Positions 52,923 through 61,984 are shown, counted from the stretch's first letter. The stretch: 64,000 nt of DNA from Flaviramulus multivorans (GCF_021728415.1 NZ_JAKKDV010000002.1:620001-684000), one strand, 5' to 3'. Program-made: numbers and translations. Notes: generated by a model from the letters alone, not told the origin.

Positions 52923-53726
52923 TTAGTTTTTTGTAGAATTTACATTCTCCATATATTGGCTGTACTTCATTTTTAAAAAATTTAGAACTTCAACATCGAG
53001 TTTGTTTTTACACGCTTTAAGAAAATTTTCATCATCGGCACAGAAATAGAAAAAATCCATTTTTAAATCCTCATGAAGCGGATACATATAAAAAAAATCT
53101 TTTGACAATCTAATTCTAATACGTTGCATTAAAGCTTCTCTTTCTTCAACATCAACTCTATTTTTTAGCATTTTTGTTCTTCCAGAAATACCATTTAAAA
53201 TAGGGTTTAGAGGTATTCCTCCTCCTAAAAGTCCTAAAAGCATTTGAGGTTTAAATATACCCGCTTCTGCTAATCGCCTTTCACTTTGTGTTGCAGGTTT
53301 CCCTTTATAACCGGGAATACCAACGTCATAAAAATTAATAGGTGGGTCACCTTCAGTATTATTAATATCGGATAATAAATCTCCTGTTAATATTTTGCCC
53401 ACCAATACTTCATCTAACTCATTAATTAGTTCCTCTAAATACACATAAATAACCTTGGTTGAAATGATTTGTTTTGAAATTATTACCTCTTTAGGTTTGT
53501 GCTGAATAGATGAGAAAACGATGGTATCGTTTAATTTTGCAGTGATATTAAAATCTCCCGATTTATTTGTTACCGTAAAAAATTTAGCAGTTGTATTAAT
53601 GACATGAATATTTTCAACATCCGTTTTACTCTCAACTTTTCCAGATATTTCAATAGTTTGAGAATTAATATTCCAAAAGCTAATCAACCCTATTAATGTT
53701 ATTAAGTACTTACTCTTTAACATCAT
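52923..53726 (-). CDS. CarboxypepD_reg-like domain protein, copy 2
   Basis: A 267-residue exported protein: signal peptide, then a carboxypeptidase-regulatory-like beta sandwich (about 25-110: ISGKVESKTDVENIHVINTTAKFFTVTNKSGDF, LNDTIVFSSIQHKPKEV), followed by a helical tail of ~150 residues without a known domain. It resembles the isolated plug-side domains that precede TonB receptors, but no barrel is present. It begins inside the end of its upstream neighbour (17-base overlap). Confidence 0.75.
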   Translation of the reverse strand: MMLKSKYLITLIGLISFWNINSQTIEISGKVESKTDVENIHVINTTAKFFTVTNKSGDFNITAKLNDTIVFSSIQHKPKEVIISKQIISTKVIYVYLEELINELDEVLVGKILTGDLLSDINNTEGDPPINFYDVGIPGYKGKPATQSERRLAEAGIFKPQMLLGLLGGGIPLNPILNGISGRTKMLKNRVDVEEREALMQRIRIRLSKDFFYMYPLHEDLKMDFFYFCADDENFLKACKNKLDVEVLNFLKMKYSQYMENVNSTKN

Positions 53727-54546
53727 TAAGTTTTAAAAACAAATCGCTTTGCTTGTACAAGAAAGCTATAAATTGCATCTCGTTTTCTGGTTTTAAAAGC
53801 TCTGGGTTAATTCCTTTATTTTGCATAAATGCTATAAAAGGTTCAACCTGTTCTGTTGGAATTTTAAAAATTTCGCTAATATATTTATGGGTGTAGACAC
53901 TTGATACATCTTTAGGTTGTTCGCTATCTTTTAGCAAATTACTGCTTTGAGGTCTTTTAGGTTTGTTTTTTGATTTTAACAAATCAAATATTTTTACCAA
54001 ATCTGGCAAATAATTTCGTGCTTCTGGGTTAAACGTAGCTTCTAAATGATTTTGAATAACCGCATTATCAAACGCTCTATCATCATCCATATTTAAAGCA
54101 TTCATATTTCCCAAATCAATTGGCGTAAGTTTCACTACTTTTACATTGGTAATATCAGTTTCTAAATTGCCTGATAGTCCTGATGATAAAGTAACTGCAT
54201 CTAGCTGATTAACCTGTTCTATTAATTGAATTTTTAACTGCCTAGATTCTACAATCTCTTTATCTACCTTAATTGTAACACTTTGAAATTGCAAAGCAGA
54301 AATTTCGATGTTATCATTTTCAGCCACCTCAATCATAAAAGCTCCATTTTCATCCGTAATAGTTCCCTTATTGGAGGATTTATTAAACACCGTTATAGCT
54401 TCAACATCATTGGTTTTGGATAGAATAACACCTTTAACTTCCACCCTTTCAATAGTTTGACAATGCATTGCTATTGGTGATAAAATAAGAATTAATATGA
54501 GTAAATTTAGTTTCAATGTGTTTAGTTTAAAGTATAAAATAAGCAT
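53710..54546 (-). CDS. CarboxypepD_reg-like domain protein, copy 1
   Basis: A 278-residue exported protein with the same layout as the next gene: signal peptide, regulatory-like beta sandwich (VEVKGVILSKTNDVEAITVFNKSSNKGTITDENGAFMIEV, NIEISALQFQSVTI), then a polar helical tail. The two copies are tandem paralogs and co-transcribed with overlapping ends. Function is unknown; a scaffold or sensory role at the envelope is possible. Confidence 0.75.
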   Translation of the reverse strand: MLILYFKLNTLKLNLLILILILSPIAMHCQTIERVEVKGVILSKTNDVEAITVFNKSSNKGTITDENGAFMIEVAENDNIEISALQFQSVTIKVDKEIVESRQLKIQLIEQVNQLDAVTLSSGLSGNLETDITNVKVVKLTPIDLGNMNALNMDDDRAFDNAVIQNHLEATFNPEARNYLPDLVKIFDLLKSKNKPKRPQSSNLLKDSEQPKDVSSVYTHKYISEIFKIPTEQVEPFIAFMQNKGINPELLKPENEMQFIAFLYKQSDLFLKLNDVKE

Positions 54547-54630
54547 TTAAAATCTTAAAGAAAAGGTAAATTGCTTTTAATGTTTTGTTAAATACTTAAT
54601 TTAAGTAAGTTTACATTAAAATATTTAAGA

Positions 54631-55338
54631 ATGCAAAACATAATTATTGCTAGTACTTCGACTATTCATGGCAGTGGCTATTTAGATTATATTTTAGATG
54701 AATTAACCGTTTTTTTTAAAAATGTTGACACTATTTTATTTATCCCTTACGCAAGACCAAGTGGCATTTCGCATGATGACTATACCGAAAAAGTAAGTAA
54801 CGCTTTTAAAAAAATTAATAAATCTGTTTTAGGGATTCATTCTTTTGAAAATCCGGTGGAAGCCATAAATAATGCCGAAGCCATATTTGTTGGTGGTGGC
54901 AACACGTTTGTACTAACTTACCAACTGTATAAAAATAATATAACGGAGGTTTTAAAAAATGTTGTTAAAGGAGGAACCCCTTATTTAGGCACTAGTGCTG
55001 GTAGCAATATTTGTGGATTAACGATTAAAACCACTAATGATATGCCTATTGTATATCCACCAAACTTTAATGCACTGGCTTTAGTGCCTTTTAATATTAA
55101 TCCACATTATCTAGACCCTAATATAAACAGTGAACACATGGGTGAAACGAGAGAAACCCGAATAAAAGAGTTTCATAATTTTAATACACCACCTGTTATA
55201 GGGTTAAGAGAAGGAAGTTGGTTAAAAGTTGAAGGCAACTCTATAATATTAAAAGGTCATTTAGCCGCTCGTATTTTCGAATATAATAAGATGCCCTACG
55301 AAGTAAATCCTGAAACAGAACTGAATCATTTAAAATAA
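54631..55338 (+). CDS. pepE: Peptidase E (alpha-aspartyl dipeptidase)
   Basis: A 235-residue S51 serine peptidase that cleaves dipeptides with N-terminal Asp. The nucleophile is in GTSAGSNICG, the oxyanion and glycine-rich segment FVGGGNTF precedes it, and the catalytic His and Glu regions NPHYLDPN and HMGETRETRI are kept. It has no signal peptide and acts in the cytoplasm. A terminator follows directly. Confidence 0.94.
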   Translation: MQNIIIASTSTIHGSGYLDYILDELTVFFKNVDTILFIPYARPSGISHDDYTEKVSNAFKKINKSVLGIHSFENPVEAINNAEAIFVGGGNTFVLTYQLYKNNITEVLKNVVKGGTPYLGTSAGSNICGLTIKTTNDMPIVYPPNFNALALVPFNINPHYLDPNINSEHMGETRETRIKEFHNFNTPPVIGLREGSWLKVEGNSIILKGHLAARIFEYNKMPYEVNPETELNHLK

Positions 55339-55367
55339 AAAAACTTCATATTTTATGAAGTTTTTTG
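55336..55367. terminator. Bidirectional terminator between pepE and tRNA-Gly
   Basis: A 10-bp stem (55341-55350 with 55354-55363) with A run on the left and T run on the right serves pepE on the + strand and the tRNA on the minus strand. Confidence 0.88.
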
Positions 55368-55440
55368 AGCGGGAGACCGGGTTCGAACCGGCGACATTCA
55401 GCTTGGAAGGCTGACGCTCTACCAACTGAGCTACTCCCGC
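55368..55440 (-). tRNA. tRNA-Gly (anticodon UCC)
   Basis: A complete cloverleaf on the minus strand: 7-bp acceptor stem GCGGGAG/CTCCCGC, D-arm with AGCTCAGTTGGTAGAGC, anticodon loop CTTCCAA giving UCC, T-loop GTTCGAAC and discriminator U, as expected for tRNA-Gly. No CCA is encoded. It decodes GGA (and probably GGG). A bidirectional terminator lies just downstream. Confidence 0.97.
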
Positions 55441-55491
55441 AATAATACTGCACAAATATATATAATCTGTTTCTATTCTACTACAAAAATT

Positions 55492-55917
55492 CTAGAGCTT
55501 TTTTAAAAAATGAAACCCTAAAATTTTAAAGCCTTCATTATAATAAAATTTGTGTGATGGGTGATTACTAACATAGGTATTTAGTTCCACAGCTTCGTAA
55601 CCTTTACTCAAAACATAATCATATATCCATTTAAAGAACTTTTTGCCTAAACCCTTACCTCGGTAAGCTTCGTCAATATACACATGGTCTGGTTCTACGC
55701 TTCTACCTGAATAATGTCTTGTACAATACCATAAGCCACTAACACCAACTACTTTATCGTCATCAAAAATTACGGCACATTCATAATTTTGCTTAATCAT
55801 TTCAGAAAACCTTTGTTCTAAAACTTCAAAAGAAATTTTATATTCATTTAGTTTTTCAACCAAAGGAATCACTAAATTTATGTTGTTACTTTCTATAATT
55901 TTAAAAACAAAAGCCAT
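55492..55917 (-). CDS. GNAT family N-acetyltransferase
   Basis: A 141-residue GNAT protein with the acetyl-CoA loop EAYRGKGLGKKFF (motif A, R-x-x-G-x-G/A type) and the C-terminal SHKFYYNEGFKILGFHF pattern. The substrate cannot be told. It has no signal peptide and is divergent from a second acetyltransferase reading on the + strand, from which it differs clearly in sequence. Confidence 0.9.
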   Translation of the reverse strand: MAFVFKIIESNNINLVIPLVEKLNEYKISFEVLEQRFSEMIKQNYECAVIFDDDKVVGVSGLWYCTRHYSGRSVEPDHVYIDEAYRGKGLGKKFFKWIYDYVLSKGYEAVELNTYVSNHPSHKFYYNEGFKILGFHFLKKL

Positions 55918-55963
55918 AAATAAATAAGTTTTATGTGAAGGTAATAATTCTTTAAAATATTTT

Positions 55964-55971
55964 TAAGTTTG
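55964..55971 (+). promoter_or_regulatory. -7 promoter box for the + strand acetyltransferase
   Basis: TAAGTTTG, a perfect TAnnTTTG. A transcript starting about 55978 still contains the whole conserved coding region that follows. Confidence 0.45.
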
Positions 55972-56018
55972 AAATATTAAATTCTAAATACGTAGCTATA
56001 AAAAATTCAGATTATAAT

Positions 56019-56453
56019 ATTAAAGTTATAAGCTCAAGGGAAACTTATAAGGTTAGACATCCTGTTTTAAGAATTGGAAAACCAATTGATACTTGTTGTT
56101 TTGATGGTGACGACCTTGAAACAACTATACATATAGGCATTTTTTTAGGTAAAGAGTTGGTTGGTATTTGCTCGTTTTTTAAAAATAATTCTGCACAAAT
56201 TCCTTATGAAAATCAATATCAACTTCGTGGTATGGCAGTTCTGCAAAAATTTCAAGGGAAAGGTATAGGCAACATTATTTTAAATTACGGTGAAAAGCTT
56301 TTAAAAAATATGAGTATTGATATTGTTTGGTGTAACGCCAGAGAAGCTGCTGTAAATTTTTATAAAAAAAATGGCTACCAGATTATTGGGGATGCTTTTA
56401 ATATAAAGGATATAGGTATACATCATGCCATGTTTAAAAAATTGGATAGTTAA
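56019..56453 (+). CDS. GNAT family N-acetyltransferase with no standard start codon
   Basis: A conserved GNAT reading frame runs from about 55956 to 56453. IKVISSRETYKVRHPVLRIG at the N-terminus, LRGMAVLQKFQGKGIGN (acetyl-CoA loop) and WCNAREAAVNFYKKNGYQIIG are all family-typical. The frame contains no ATG, GTG or TTG until 56157, which would delete the first third of the fold. I set the start at the ATT at 56019, which gives 144 residues, the usual length; ATA at 55998 is an alternative. Use of a rare start codon, or a recent start-codon loss, both fit. Confidence 0.65.
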   Translation: MKVISSRETYKVRHPVLRIGKPIDTCCFDGDDLETTIHIGIFLGKELVGICSFFKNNSAQIPYENQYQLRGMAVLQKFQGKGIGNIILNYGEKLLKNMSIDIVWCNAREAAVNFYKKNGYQIIGDAFNIKDIGIHHAMFKKLDS

Positions 56454-56523
56454 CATCATAAATAAAACATATGTATAGTATTACTCAAAATTTTGTAGCT
56501 TTAATACCATAATAAAATTCAAA

Positions 56524-57291
56524 ATGAGAGGTAGAAATTTAAAAATCCGACTGTTAATTGGTGCTGCTATTGCTTTGTTTTTTGTTTTCAAGAGGTGTAG
56601 TCAACAAGAGGTAAACCCATATACTGGTAGAACTCAAACAATATCTATGTCGGCAAACGAAGAAATAGCCATTGGTTTACAAAGTGCACCACAAATGGCA
56701 CAGCAACATGGTGGTTTACATGAAAACAACCAATACCAAGCTTTAGTTGATAACGTTGGGAATAAACTTGTAAACAATAGTGTTGCAAGAGAAACACCCT
56801 ATAAATATGAGTTTCATTTACTTGCAGATGCAAATACCATAAATGCTTTTGCCCTTCCTGGTGGTCAAGTATTTATTACCTACGCACTTTTTTCGAAACT
56901 TGAAAACGAAGACCAATTGGCAGGTGTGTTGGGACATGAAATTGGACATGTTTTAGGAAGGCATAGCGCAGAACGCATTGCTGAAAGCGAATATTGGCAA
57001 GGACTTGTTACGGCAGGATCCGTTGGAGCAGATATGGGTGGAGTTATAAGTGGCATTGGTCAAAACACCTTACTAACAAATGGTAGAGATGACGAACTTG
57101 AAAGTGATGAATTAGGCGTTCTATTTATGCTCAAAGCTGGTTATAATCCTGAAGAAATGATTGGAGTTATGGAAGTTTTAAAGGATGCTGCTGGCCCAAA
57201 CCGAGTACCTGAATTTCAAAGTACGCATCCAGATCCTGATAATCGTATAGAAAAAATTCGCGAAGCCATCAGAAAATATAAAAATCAGTAA
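56524..57291 (+). CDS. M48 family zinc metalloprotease, membrane-anchored
   Basis: A 255-residue protease with an N-terminal signal/anchor (LIGAAIALFFVFKRC, possible lipid site at Cys25), the zinc motif HEIGH at 138-142 and a third ligand in DELESDELGVLFM. This is the BepA/LoiP-like periplasmic type that helps quality control of outer membrane proteins, without a TPR domain. It is monocistronic with a terminator. Confidence 0.92.
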   Translation: MRGRNLKIRLLIGAAIALFFVFKRCSQQEVNPYTGRTQTISMSANEEIAIGLQSAPQMAQQHGGLHENNQYQALVDNVGNKLVNNSVARETPYKYEFHLLADANTINAFALPGGQVFITYALFSKLENEDQLAGVLGHEIGHVLGRHSAERIAESEYWQGLVTAGSVGADMGGVISGIGQNTLLTNGRDDELESDELGVLFMLKAGYNPEEMIGVMEVLKDAAGPNRVPEFQSTHPDPDNRIEKIREAIRKYKNQ

Positions 57292-57293
57292 TA

Positions 57294-57322
57294 AAAAAAA
57301 GCCCTTTAAAAAGGCTTTTTTT
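57294..57322 (+). terminator. Rho-independent terminator
   Basis: An imperfect stem of AAAAAGCC with GGCTTTTT (a bulged C) and a long T run directly follow the protease stop. Confidence 0.8.
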
Positions 57323-57364
57323 GCGAGTGACTAGCTCAAATAATTATTGTTTTATAATTATTTA

Positions 57365-57754
57365 TTATTTTTTTGATAACTCTTCTTTAATAATTGCTGC
57401 AGTATCTTTTGCTCCGTGCAATTCAGCATAATCTAAAGCAGTTTTTTTCTTATCGCATTTAGCCTTTAAATCAGCTCCATGAGTAATTAACAGTTTTAAG
57501 ATTTCTGTTCTATTAAATTTGGCAGCATACATTACAGGTGTCATTCCATTAGATTTTTCGTTTACATCTGCTCCTCTGGCAATAAGCTTTTGTACAGTTT
57601 CTAAATCGCCTTTAGCAATAGACACACAAAATGAGTTTACTTTAAAAAAGTACTCATAATCGCTAGTTTTAACATTGTCAGAAATTGGGGTAGCGTTAAC
57701 GCTTACAATAGAAAAGCATAACGCAATTGCGGAAATAATGATTGTTTTTTTCAT
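57365..57754 (-). CDS. Secreted ankyrin-repeat protein
   Basis: A 129-residue exported protein: signal peptide (to about residue 21), then about two and a half ankyrin repeats (DLETVQKLIARGADVNEKSNG, MTPVMYAAKFNRTEILKLLITHGADLKAK). Ankyrin repeats bind proteins; the target is unknown. It is monocistronic. The 246 bases between it and gpmI hold only the gpmI promoter. Confidence 0.85.
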   Translation of the reverse strand: MKKTIIISAIALCFSIVSVNATPISDNVKTSDYEYFFKVNSFCVSIAKGDLETVQKLIARGADVNEKSNGMTPVMYAAKFNRTEILKLLITHGADLKAKCDKKKTALDYAELHGAKDTAAIIKEELSKK

Positions 57755-57970
57755 GATGAAAGATTTTAATTTGATTTAATGATTCGTTTTTTGATATATT
57801 AAATAGACGCATAAAAATTTGATTTGTTACACAAAAAATCATTTATAACACATTTTTAACTTTTAATTCACATTTAATTAACGAAATAGAAAAAAATTAA
57901 AAGAAATGCAAAAAGGCTTGAAAACTCTGGCATTTACAAGATATTTTACCTTTTTTATATGAAACTTAAT

Positions 57971-57978
57971 TATCTTTG
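57971..57978 (+). promoter_or_regulatory. -7 promoter box for gpmI
   Basis: TATCTTTG, a perfect TAnnTTTG, 22 nt before the ATG at 58001. It rules out the upstream in-frame ATG at 57959. Confidence 0.6.
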
Positions 57979-58000
57979 TGAAGCATTAAATTTTACCAAA

Positions 58001-59518
58001 ATGAATAAAAAAGTTATCTTAATGATACTAGATGGCTGGGGAAATTCTCCCGATCCTAAAGTTTCTGCCATAGACCATGCAAACACACCTTTTATAGATT
58101 CTCTTTACACAAAATATCCTCATGCAACACTCAGGACAGATGGATTACACGTTGGTTTACCTGAAGGGCAAATGGGTAACAGTGAAGTTGGACATATGAA
58201 CTTAGGTGCTGGTAGAATTGTTTATCAAGATTTAGTAAAGGTTAATTTAGCTGTTCAAAATAAAACACTTAATACAGAAAAAGTTTTGGTTGACGCCTTT
58301 AATTATGCCAAAACAAACAATAAAGATGTTCATTTTTTAGGATTACTGAGCGATGGTGGTGTACACTCACACATTAATCACCTACTTGGATTGCTCGATG
58401 CAGCCAATGATTTTGGATTAACAAATACTTACGTTCATGCATTTACTGACGGGCGTGATGTAGATCCTAAATCGGGTTATGGCTTTCTTACAGAATTGCT
58501 AGGTCATTTAGAAAAAACAAACGGAAAACTAGCTACAGTAACTGGCAGATATTATGCCATGGACAGAGATAAACGATGGGAACGTGTTAAATTAGCTTAT
58601 GATGCCATGGTAAATGGGATTGGTGAAAAATCAACAAATGTTACTGAAACTATTCAGAAAAGTTATAACAATGATATTACGGATGAGTTTATAAAACCCA
58701 TTATAATGGTTGACAATTCTAACGAACCCGTAACAAAAATTAAAGATGGTGATGTGGTTATCTTTTTTAATTTTAGAACTGACCGTGGACGCGAACTAAC
58801 CGAAGCTTTATCACAAACCGATTTTCATGAGCAAAACATGCATAAATTAGATTTGCATTATGTAACCCTCACCAATTACGACGAAACTTATAAAAATGTA
58901 AACGTTATTTTCAATAAAGATAACTTAACTGAAACTCTTGGTGAAGTTTTAGAAAGGCATAATAAAAAGCAAATAAGAATTGCAGAAACAGAAAAATATC
59001 CGCACGTAACGTTCTTCTTTTCAGGTGGTAGAGAGACGCCTTTTAATGGCGAAACTCGTATTTTAAGAAACTCTCCAAAAGTAGCTACCTATGATTTAAA
59101 ACCCGAAATGAGTGCTTTCGAATTACGAGATGCTTTAGTACCAGAATTAAAAAAAGGTGATGTTGATTTTGTTTGCTTGAATTTTGCAAATGGCGATATG
59201 GTTGGGCATACAGGTGTTATGGAAGCTGCAATTAAGGCTTGTGAGTCTGTTGATGAATGTGTGAAAGATGTGGTAACAACAGCATTAGAAAATGGTTATA
59301 CCACTATATTAATTGCAGACCACGGCAATTGTGAAACCATGATAAACCCAGATGGTTCACCAAACACAGCACATACAACAAACCCTGTACCTGTTATTTT
59401 AATTGACAATAAATTAACTCAAATAAAGAGTGGCATATTAGGAGATATAGCGCCTACAATATTAAAACTAATGGGTGTACCACAGCCAGAAGCGATGACC
59501 CGACACAGTTTGATTTAA
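58001..59518 (+). CDS. gpmI: 2,3-Bisphosphoglycerate-independent phosphoglycerate mutase
   Basis: A 505-residue alkaline phosphatase-superfamily enzyme that interconverts 3- and 2-phosphoglycerate with two Mn ions. The N-terminal metal site ILDGWG, the catalytic Ser61 in MGNSEVGHMN, FTDGRDVDP, the substrate loop GRYYAMDRDKRW and the C-terminal metal ligands NFANGDMVGHTG and ADHGNCE are all present. The start at 58001 is set by the promoter. Together with gap it supplies lower glycolysis or gluconeogenesis. Confidence 0.95.
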   Translation: MNKKVILMILDGWGNSPDPKVSAIDHANTPFIDSLYTKYPHATLRTDGLHVGLPEGQMGNSEVGHMNLGAGRIVYQDLVKVNLAVQNKTLNTEKVLVDAFNYAKTNNKDVHFLGLLSDGGVHSHINHLLGLLDAANDFGLTNTYVHAFTDGRDVDPKSGYGFLTELLGHLEKTNGKLATVTGRYYAMDRDKRWERVKLAYDAMVNGIGEKSTNVTETIQKSYNNDITDEFIKPIIMVDNSNEPVTKIKDGDVVIFFNFRTDRGRELTEALSQTDFHEQNMHKLDLHYVTLTNYDETYKNVNVIFNKDNLTETLGEVLERHNKKQIRIAETEKYPHVTFFFSGGRETPFNGETRILRNSPKVATYDLKPEMSAFELRDALVPELKKGDVDFVCLNFANGDMVGHTGVMEAAIKACESVDECVKDVVTTALENGYTTILIADHGNCETMINPDGSPNTAHTTNPVPVILIDNKLTQIKSGILGDIAPTILKLMGVPQPEAMTRHSLI

Positions 59519-59534
59519 TAAATAAAAATTGTTG

Positions 59535-59542
59535 TATTTTTG
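59535..59542 (+). promoter_or_regulatory. -7 promoter box for the HAD-like gene
   Basis: TATTTTTG, a perfect TAnnTTTG, 24 nt before the ATG at 59567. Confidence 0.5.
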
Positions 59543-59566
59543 AATAAACTCAAGTCTTAAATCTAA

Positions 59567-59971
59567 ATGAATTTTAGCCGTCGTAAAATTATTGCTGTCG
59601 ATTTTGATGGTACCATTGTAGAAGATGCCTACCCTAACATAGGAAAACCAATGCTTTTTGCATTTGAAACTTTAAAAAAGTTACAATCTAAAGGACATAT
59701 GCTTATTTTATGGACTTACAGAAATGGAGATCGGTTAGACGAAGCTGTAAAATTCTGCGAGGAAAACGGCATTGTTTTCTACGCGGTGAACAATAGTTTT
59801 CCAGAGGAAAAATTCAAAAATGATGTAAGTAGAAAAATACATGCTGACTTATTTATTGATGATAGAAATATAGGTGGATTCCCTGGTTGGGGCGAAATTT
59901 ACCAAATGCTAACCAATGAAACCCCGCAAATTCCTGAAAAGAAAAAAGGCTTTTTTAGTTTTCTAAAATAA
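59567..59971 (+). CDS. BT0820-like HAD-superfamily hydrolase
   Basis: A 134-residue small HAD protein: IIAVDFDGTIVED is motif I with both Asp residues, ILWTYRNGD motif II region and IHADLFIDDRNIGGFPGW the acidic motif IV. It resembles the BT0820 family of capless, phosphatase-like proteins of unknown substrate. Its C-terminal tail EKKKGFFSFL is short and basic. Probably monocistronic. Confidence 0.82.
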   Translation: MNFSRRKIIAVDFDGTIVEDAYPNIGKPMLFAFETLKKLQSKGHMLILWTYRNGDRLDEAVKFCEENGIVFYAVNNSFPEEKFKNDVSRKIHADLFIDDRNIGGFPGWGEIYQMLTNETPQIPEKKKGFFSFLK

Positions 59972-60048
59972 ATCTTCCAAAAACTTTATTTCTGTTTAAG
60001 ATTTAATGGCTTACTCATTATCTAGTGAGCTATAATATCATTTTTAAG

Positions 60049-60056
60049 TATCTTTG
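60049..60056 (+). promoter_or_regulatory. -7 promoter box for map
   Basis: TATCTTTG, a perfect TAnnTTTG. The ATG at 60072 follows 15 nt later; the in-frame TTG at 60054 lies inside the box and is excluded. Confidence 0.6.
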
Positions 60057-60071
60057 CCATTATTTTTTAGT

Positions 60072-60890
60072 ATGATTATAGTTAAAACCAGAGAAGAAAT
60101 TGAATTAATGCGTGAAAGTGCATTGATTGTGTCTAAAACTTTAGGGGAAGTTGCAAAAGCCATCAAACCTGGTGTTACTACGCTTCAATTAGATAAAATT
60201 GCTGAAGAGTTTATAAGAGACCACGATGCGATTCCAGGATTTTTAGGACTTTATGATTTTCCTAATACTCTTTGTATGAGTCCTAATTCTCAGGTAGTTC
60301 ATGGCATTCCAAACGGAACCCCATTGGTTGAGGGTGATATCATTTCTATTGATTGCGGAGCTTTAAAAAATGGTTTTTATGGCGATCATGCTTATACATT
60401 TGCAGTTGGTGAAATTGACCCTGAAACAGAAAAACTTCTTCAAGTAACTAAAGAATCTTTATACGTAGGTATAAGAGAATTTAAAGCGAACAATCGCGTT
60501 GGCGATGTTGGTTATGCCATTCAAAAATATTGCGAAGATTATGGATATGGTGTTGTTAGAGAATTGGTTGGTCATGGTTTGGGTAAAAAAATGCATGAAG
60601 ATCCAGAAATGCCTAATTATGGTAAACGTGGTAGAGGCAAAAAGTTTATTGAAGGTATGGTGGTAGCTATTGAACCTATGATTAATATGGGTACGCATCG
60701 CATTAAGCAACATAGAGATGGCTGGACTATAACAACACTTGACAATAAACCAAGTGCACATTTTGAACATGACGTTGCCTTGATTGATGGCAAACCAGAA
60801 TTGCTTTCAACGTTCGCTTACATTTATGAAGCCTTAGGAATTGAAAGTGATGAGGAAAATGTATTTAGACAACAAGCCTTAGTTTTATAA
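60072..60890 (+). CDS. map: Methionine aminopeptidase, type I
   Basis: A 272-residue metallopeptidase that removes initiator Met. Metal ligands are seen in SIDCGALKNGFYGDHAY (two Asp-type positions), VGHGLGKKMHEDPEMPNYG (His and neighbours) and FEHDVALIDG. The start choice at 60072 follows the promoter and matches family N-termini (IIVKTREEIELMRES). The cupin gene starts 2 nt after the stop. Confidence 0.94.
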   Translation: MIIVKTREEIELMRESALIVSKTLGEVAKAIKPGVTTLQLDKIAEEFIRDHDAIPGFLGLYDFPNTLCMSPNSQVVHGIPNGTPLVEGDIISIDCGALKNGFYGDHAYTFAVGEIDPETEKLLQVTKESLYVGIREFKANNRVGDVGYAIQKYCEDYGYGVVRELVGHGLGKKMHEDPEMPNYGKRGRGKKFIEGMVVAIEPMINMGTHRIKQHRDGWTITTLDNKPSAHFEHDVALIDGKPELLSTFAYIYEALGIESDEENVFRQQALVL

Positions 60891-60892
60891 CC

Positions 60893-61210
60893 ATGACTCT
60901 AAAATTTTCAGAAATAGCGGACAGAATACTAATAGATGGTATTAAAGGCAAATATATTCATACTGACAACAATACTGTTGGATTAGTTAGCATAGAAAAA
61001 GGCGCCGTATTGCCTGCACACTCTCATTTTCATGAGCAAATTACTCAAATAATATCGGGTAAATTACAGATGACTATTGGCGGCGTAACCCAAGTACTAG
61101 AATCGGATTCCATTACTATTATCCCTTCTAACACTACACACAGTGCTTTTGCTTTAACAGATTGTGTTGTAATTGATACTTTTTATCCTGTGCGTGAAGA
61201 TTATAAATAA
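60893..61210 (+). CDS. Cupin domain protein
   Basis: A 105-residue single-domain cupin with metal-type residues in PAHSHFHEQITQIISGK and a second motif GGVTQVLESDSITIIPSNTTHSAF. Such proteins bind a metal and a small ligand; the reaction is unknown. It is co-transcribed with map and the methyltransferase (2-nt and 6-nt gaps). Confidence 0.85.
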   Translation: MTLKFSEIADRILIDGIKGKYIHTDNNTVGLVSIEKGAVLPAHSHFHEQITQIISGKLQMTIGGVTQVLESDSITIIPSNTTHSAFALTDCVVIDTFYPVREDYK

Positions 61211-61216
61211 TCGCCT

Positions 61217-61984
61217 TTGAAAAAAATTTTCAAAATTATACTCAACACCATTCCCAGACCTTTACTAATCAGGTTAAGTTATCTTATTAGGCCAGTTTTA
61301 GCGTTTTTTTTAAAAGGAAAAACATATACTGACCCTATTGACGGAAAAAGTTTCAAAACCTTTTTACCTTATGGGTATGGAAATCAACGAAATAATGTAC
61401 TATCACCGTCAACGCTAAGTTTAGAACGTCATAGATTGCTTTGGTTGTACCTTAAGAATGAAACTGATTTTTTTACTTCTGAAAAAAAAGTGCTTCATTT
61501 TGCACCAGAACAAGCTTTTTATAAACGCTTCAAAAAAATGAAACATCTAGATTATGTAACAACAGATTTAAACTCACCTTTAGCAGATGTAAAAGCAGAT
61601 ATATGTAACCTTCCTTTTAATGATAATGAATTTGATGTGATATTATGTAATCATGTTTTGGAACACATTCCTGATGATACTAAAGCCATGAAAGAATTGT
61701 ATCGTGTTTTAAAAGTTGGTGGTATGGGAATATTTCAAATTCCGCAGGACTTAAATAGAGCTATTACTTTTGAGGATAATACAATCACAGATAAAAAAGA
61801 ACGTGCAAAAATATTTGGACAATATGACCATGTTCGCGTTTATGGTCGTGATTATTTCGATAAACTTCGTGCTGTTGGATTTAAAGTTAATGAAGTGGAT
61901 TATACTTCAAAATTTTCAGATGAAGAGATTCATAAATATGCGTTAGCAAAAGGAGAAATTATTCCTGTCGTGCAAAAATCTTAA
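61217..61984 (+). CDS. Class I SAM-dependent methyltransferase
   Basis: A 255-residue methyltransferase. Motif I is VLHFAPEQAFYKRF, a divergent form in which the glycine-rich loop is FAPEQ, followed by LDYVTTDLNS, FDVILCNHVLEHIPDD (motif IV with the usual DVIxCNHVLEH) and GGMGIFQIP. N-terminal basic, hydrophobic segments suggest membrane association. The start is a TTG at 61217, 6 nt after the cupin stop. The last 4 bases overlap convergent apbE. Confidence 0.88.
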   Translation: MKKIFKIILNTIPRPLLIRLSYLIRPVLAFFLKGKTYTDPIDGKSFKTFLPYGYGNQRNNVLSPSTLSLERHRLLWLYLKNETDFFTSEKKVLHFAPEQAFYKRFKKMKHLDYVTTDLNSPLADVKADICNLPFNDNEFDVILCNHVLEHIPDDTKAMKELYRVLKVGGMGIFQIPQDLNRAITFEDNTITDKKERAKIFGQYDHVRVYGRDYFDKLRAVGFKVNEVDYTSKFSDEEIHKYALAKGEIIPVVQKS

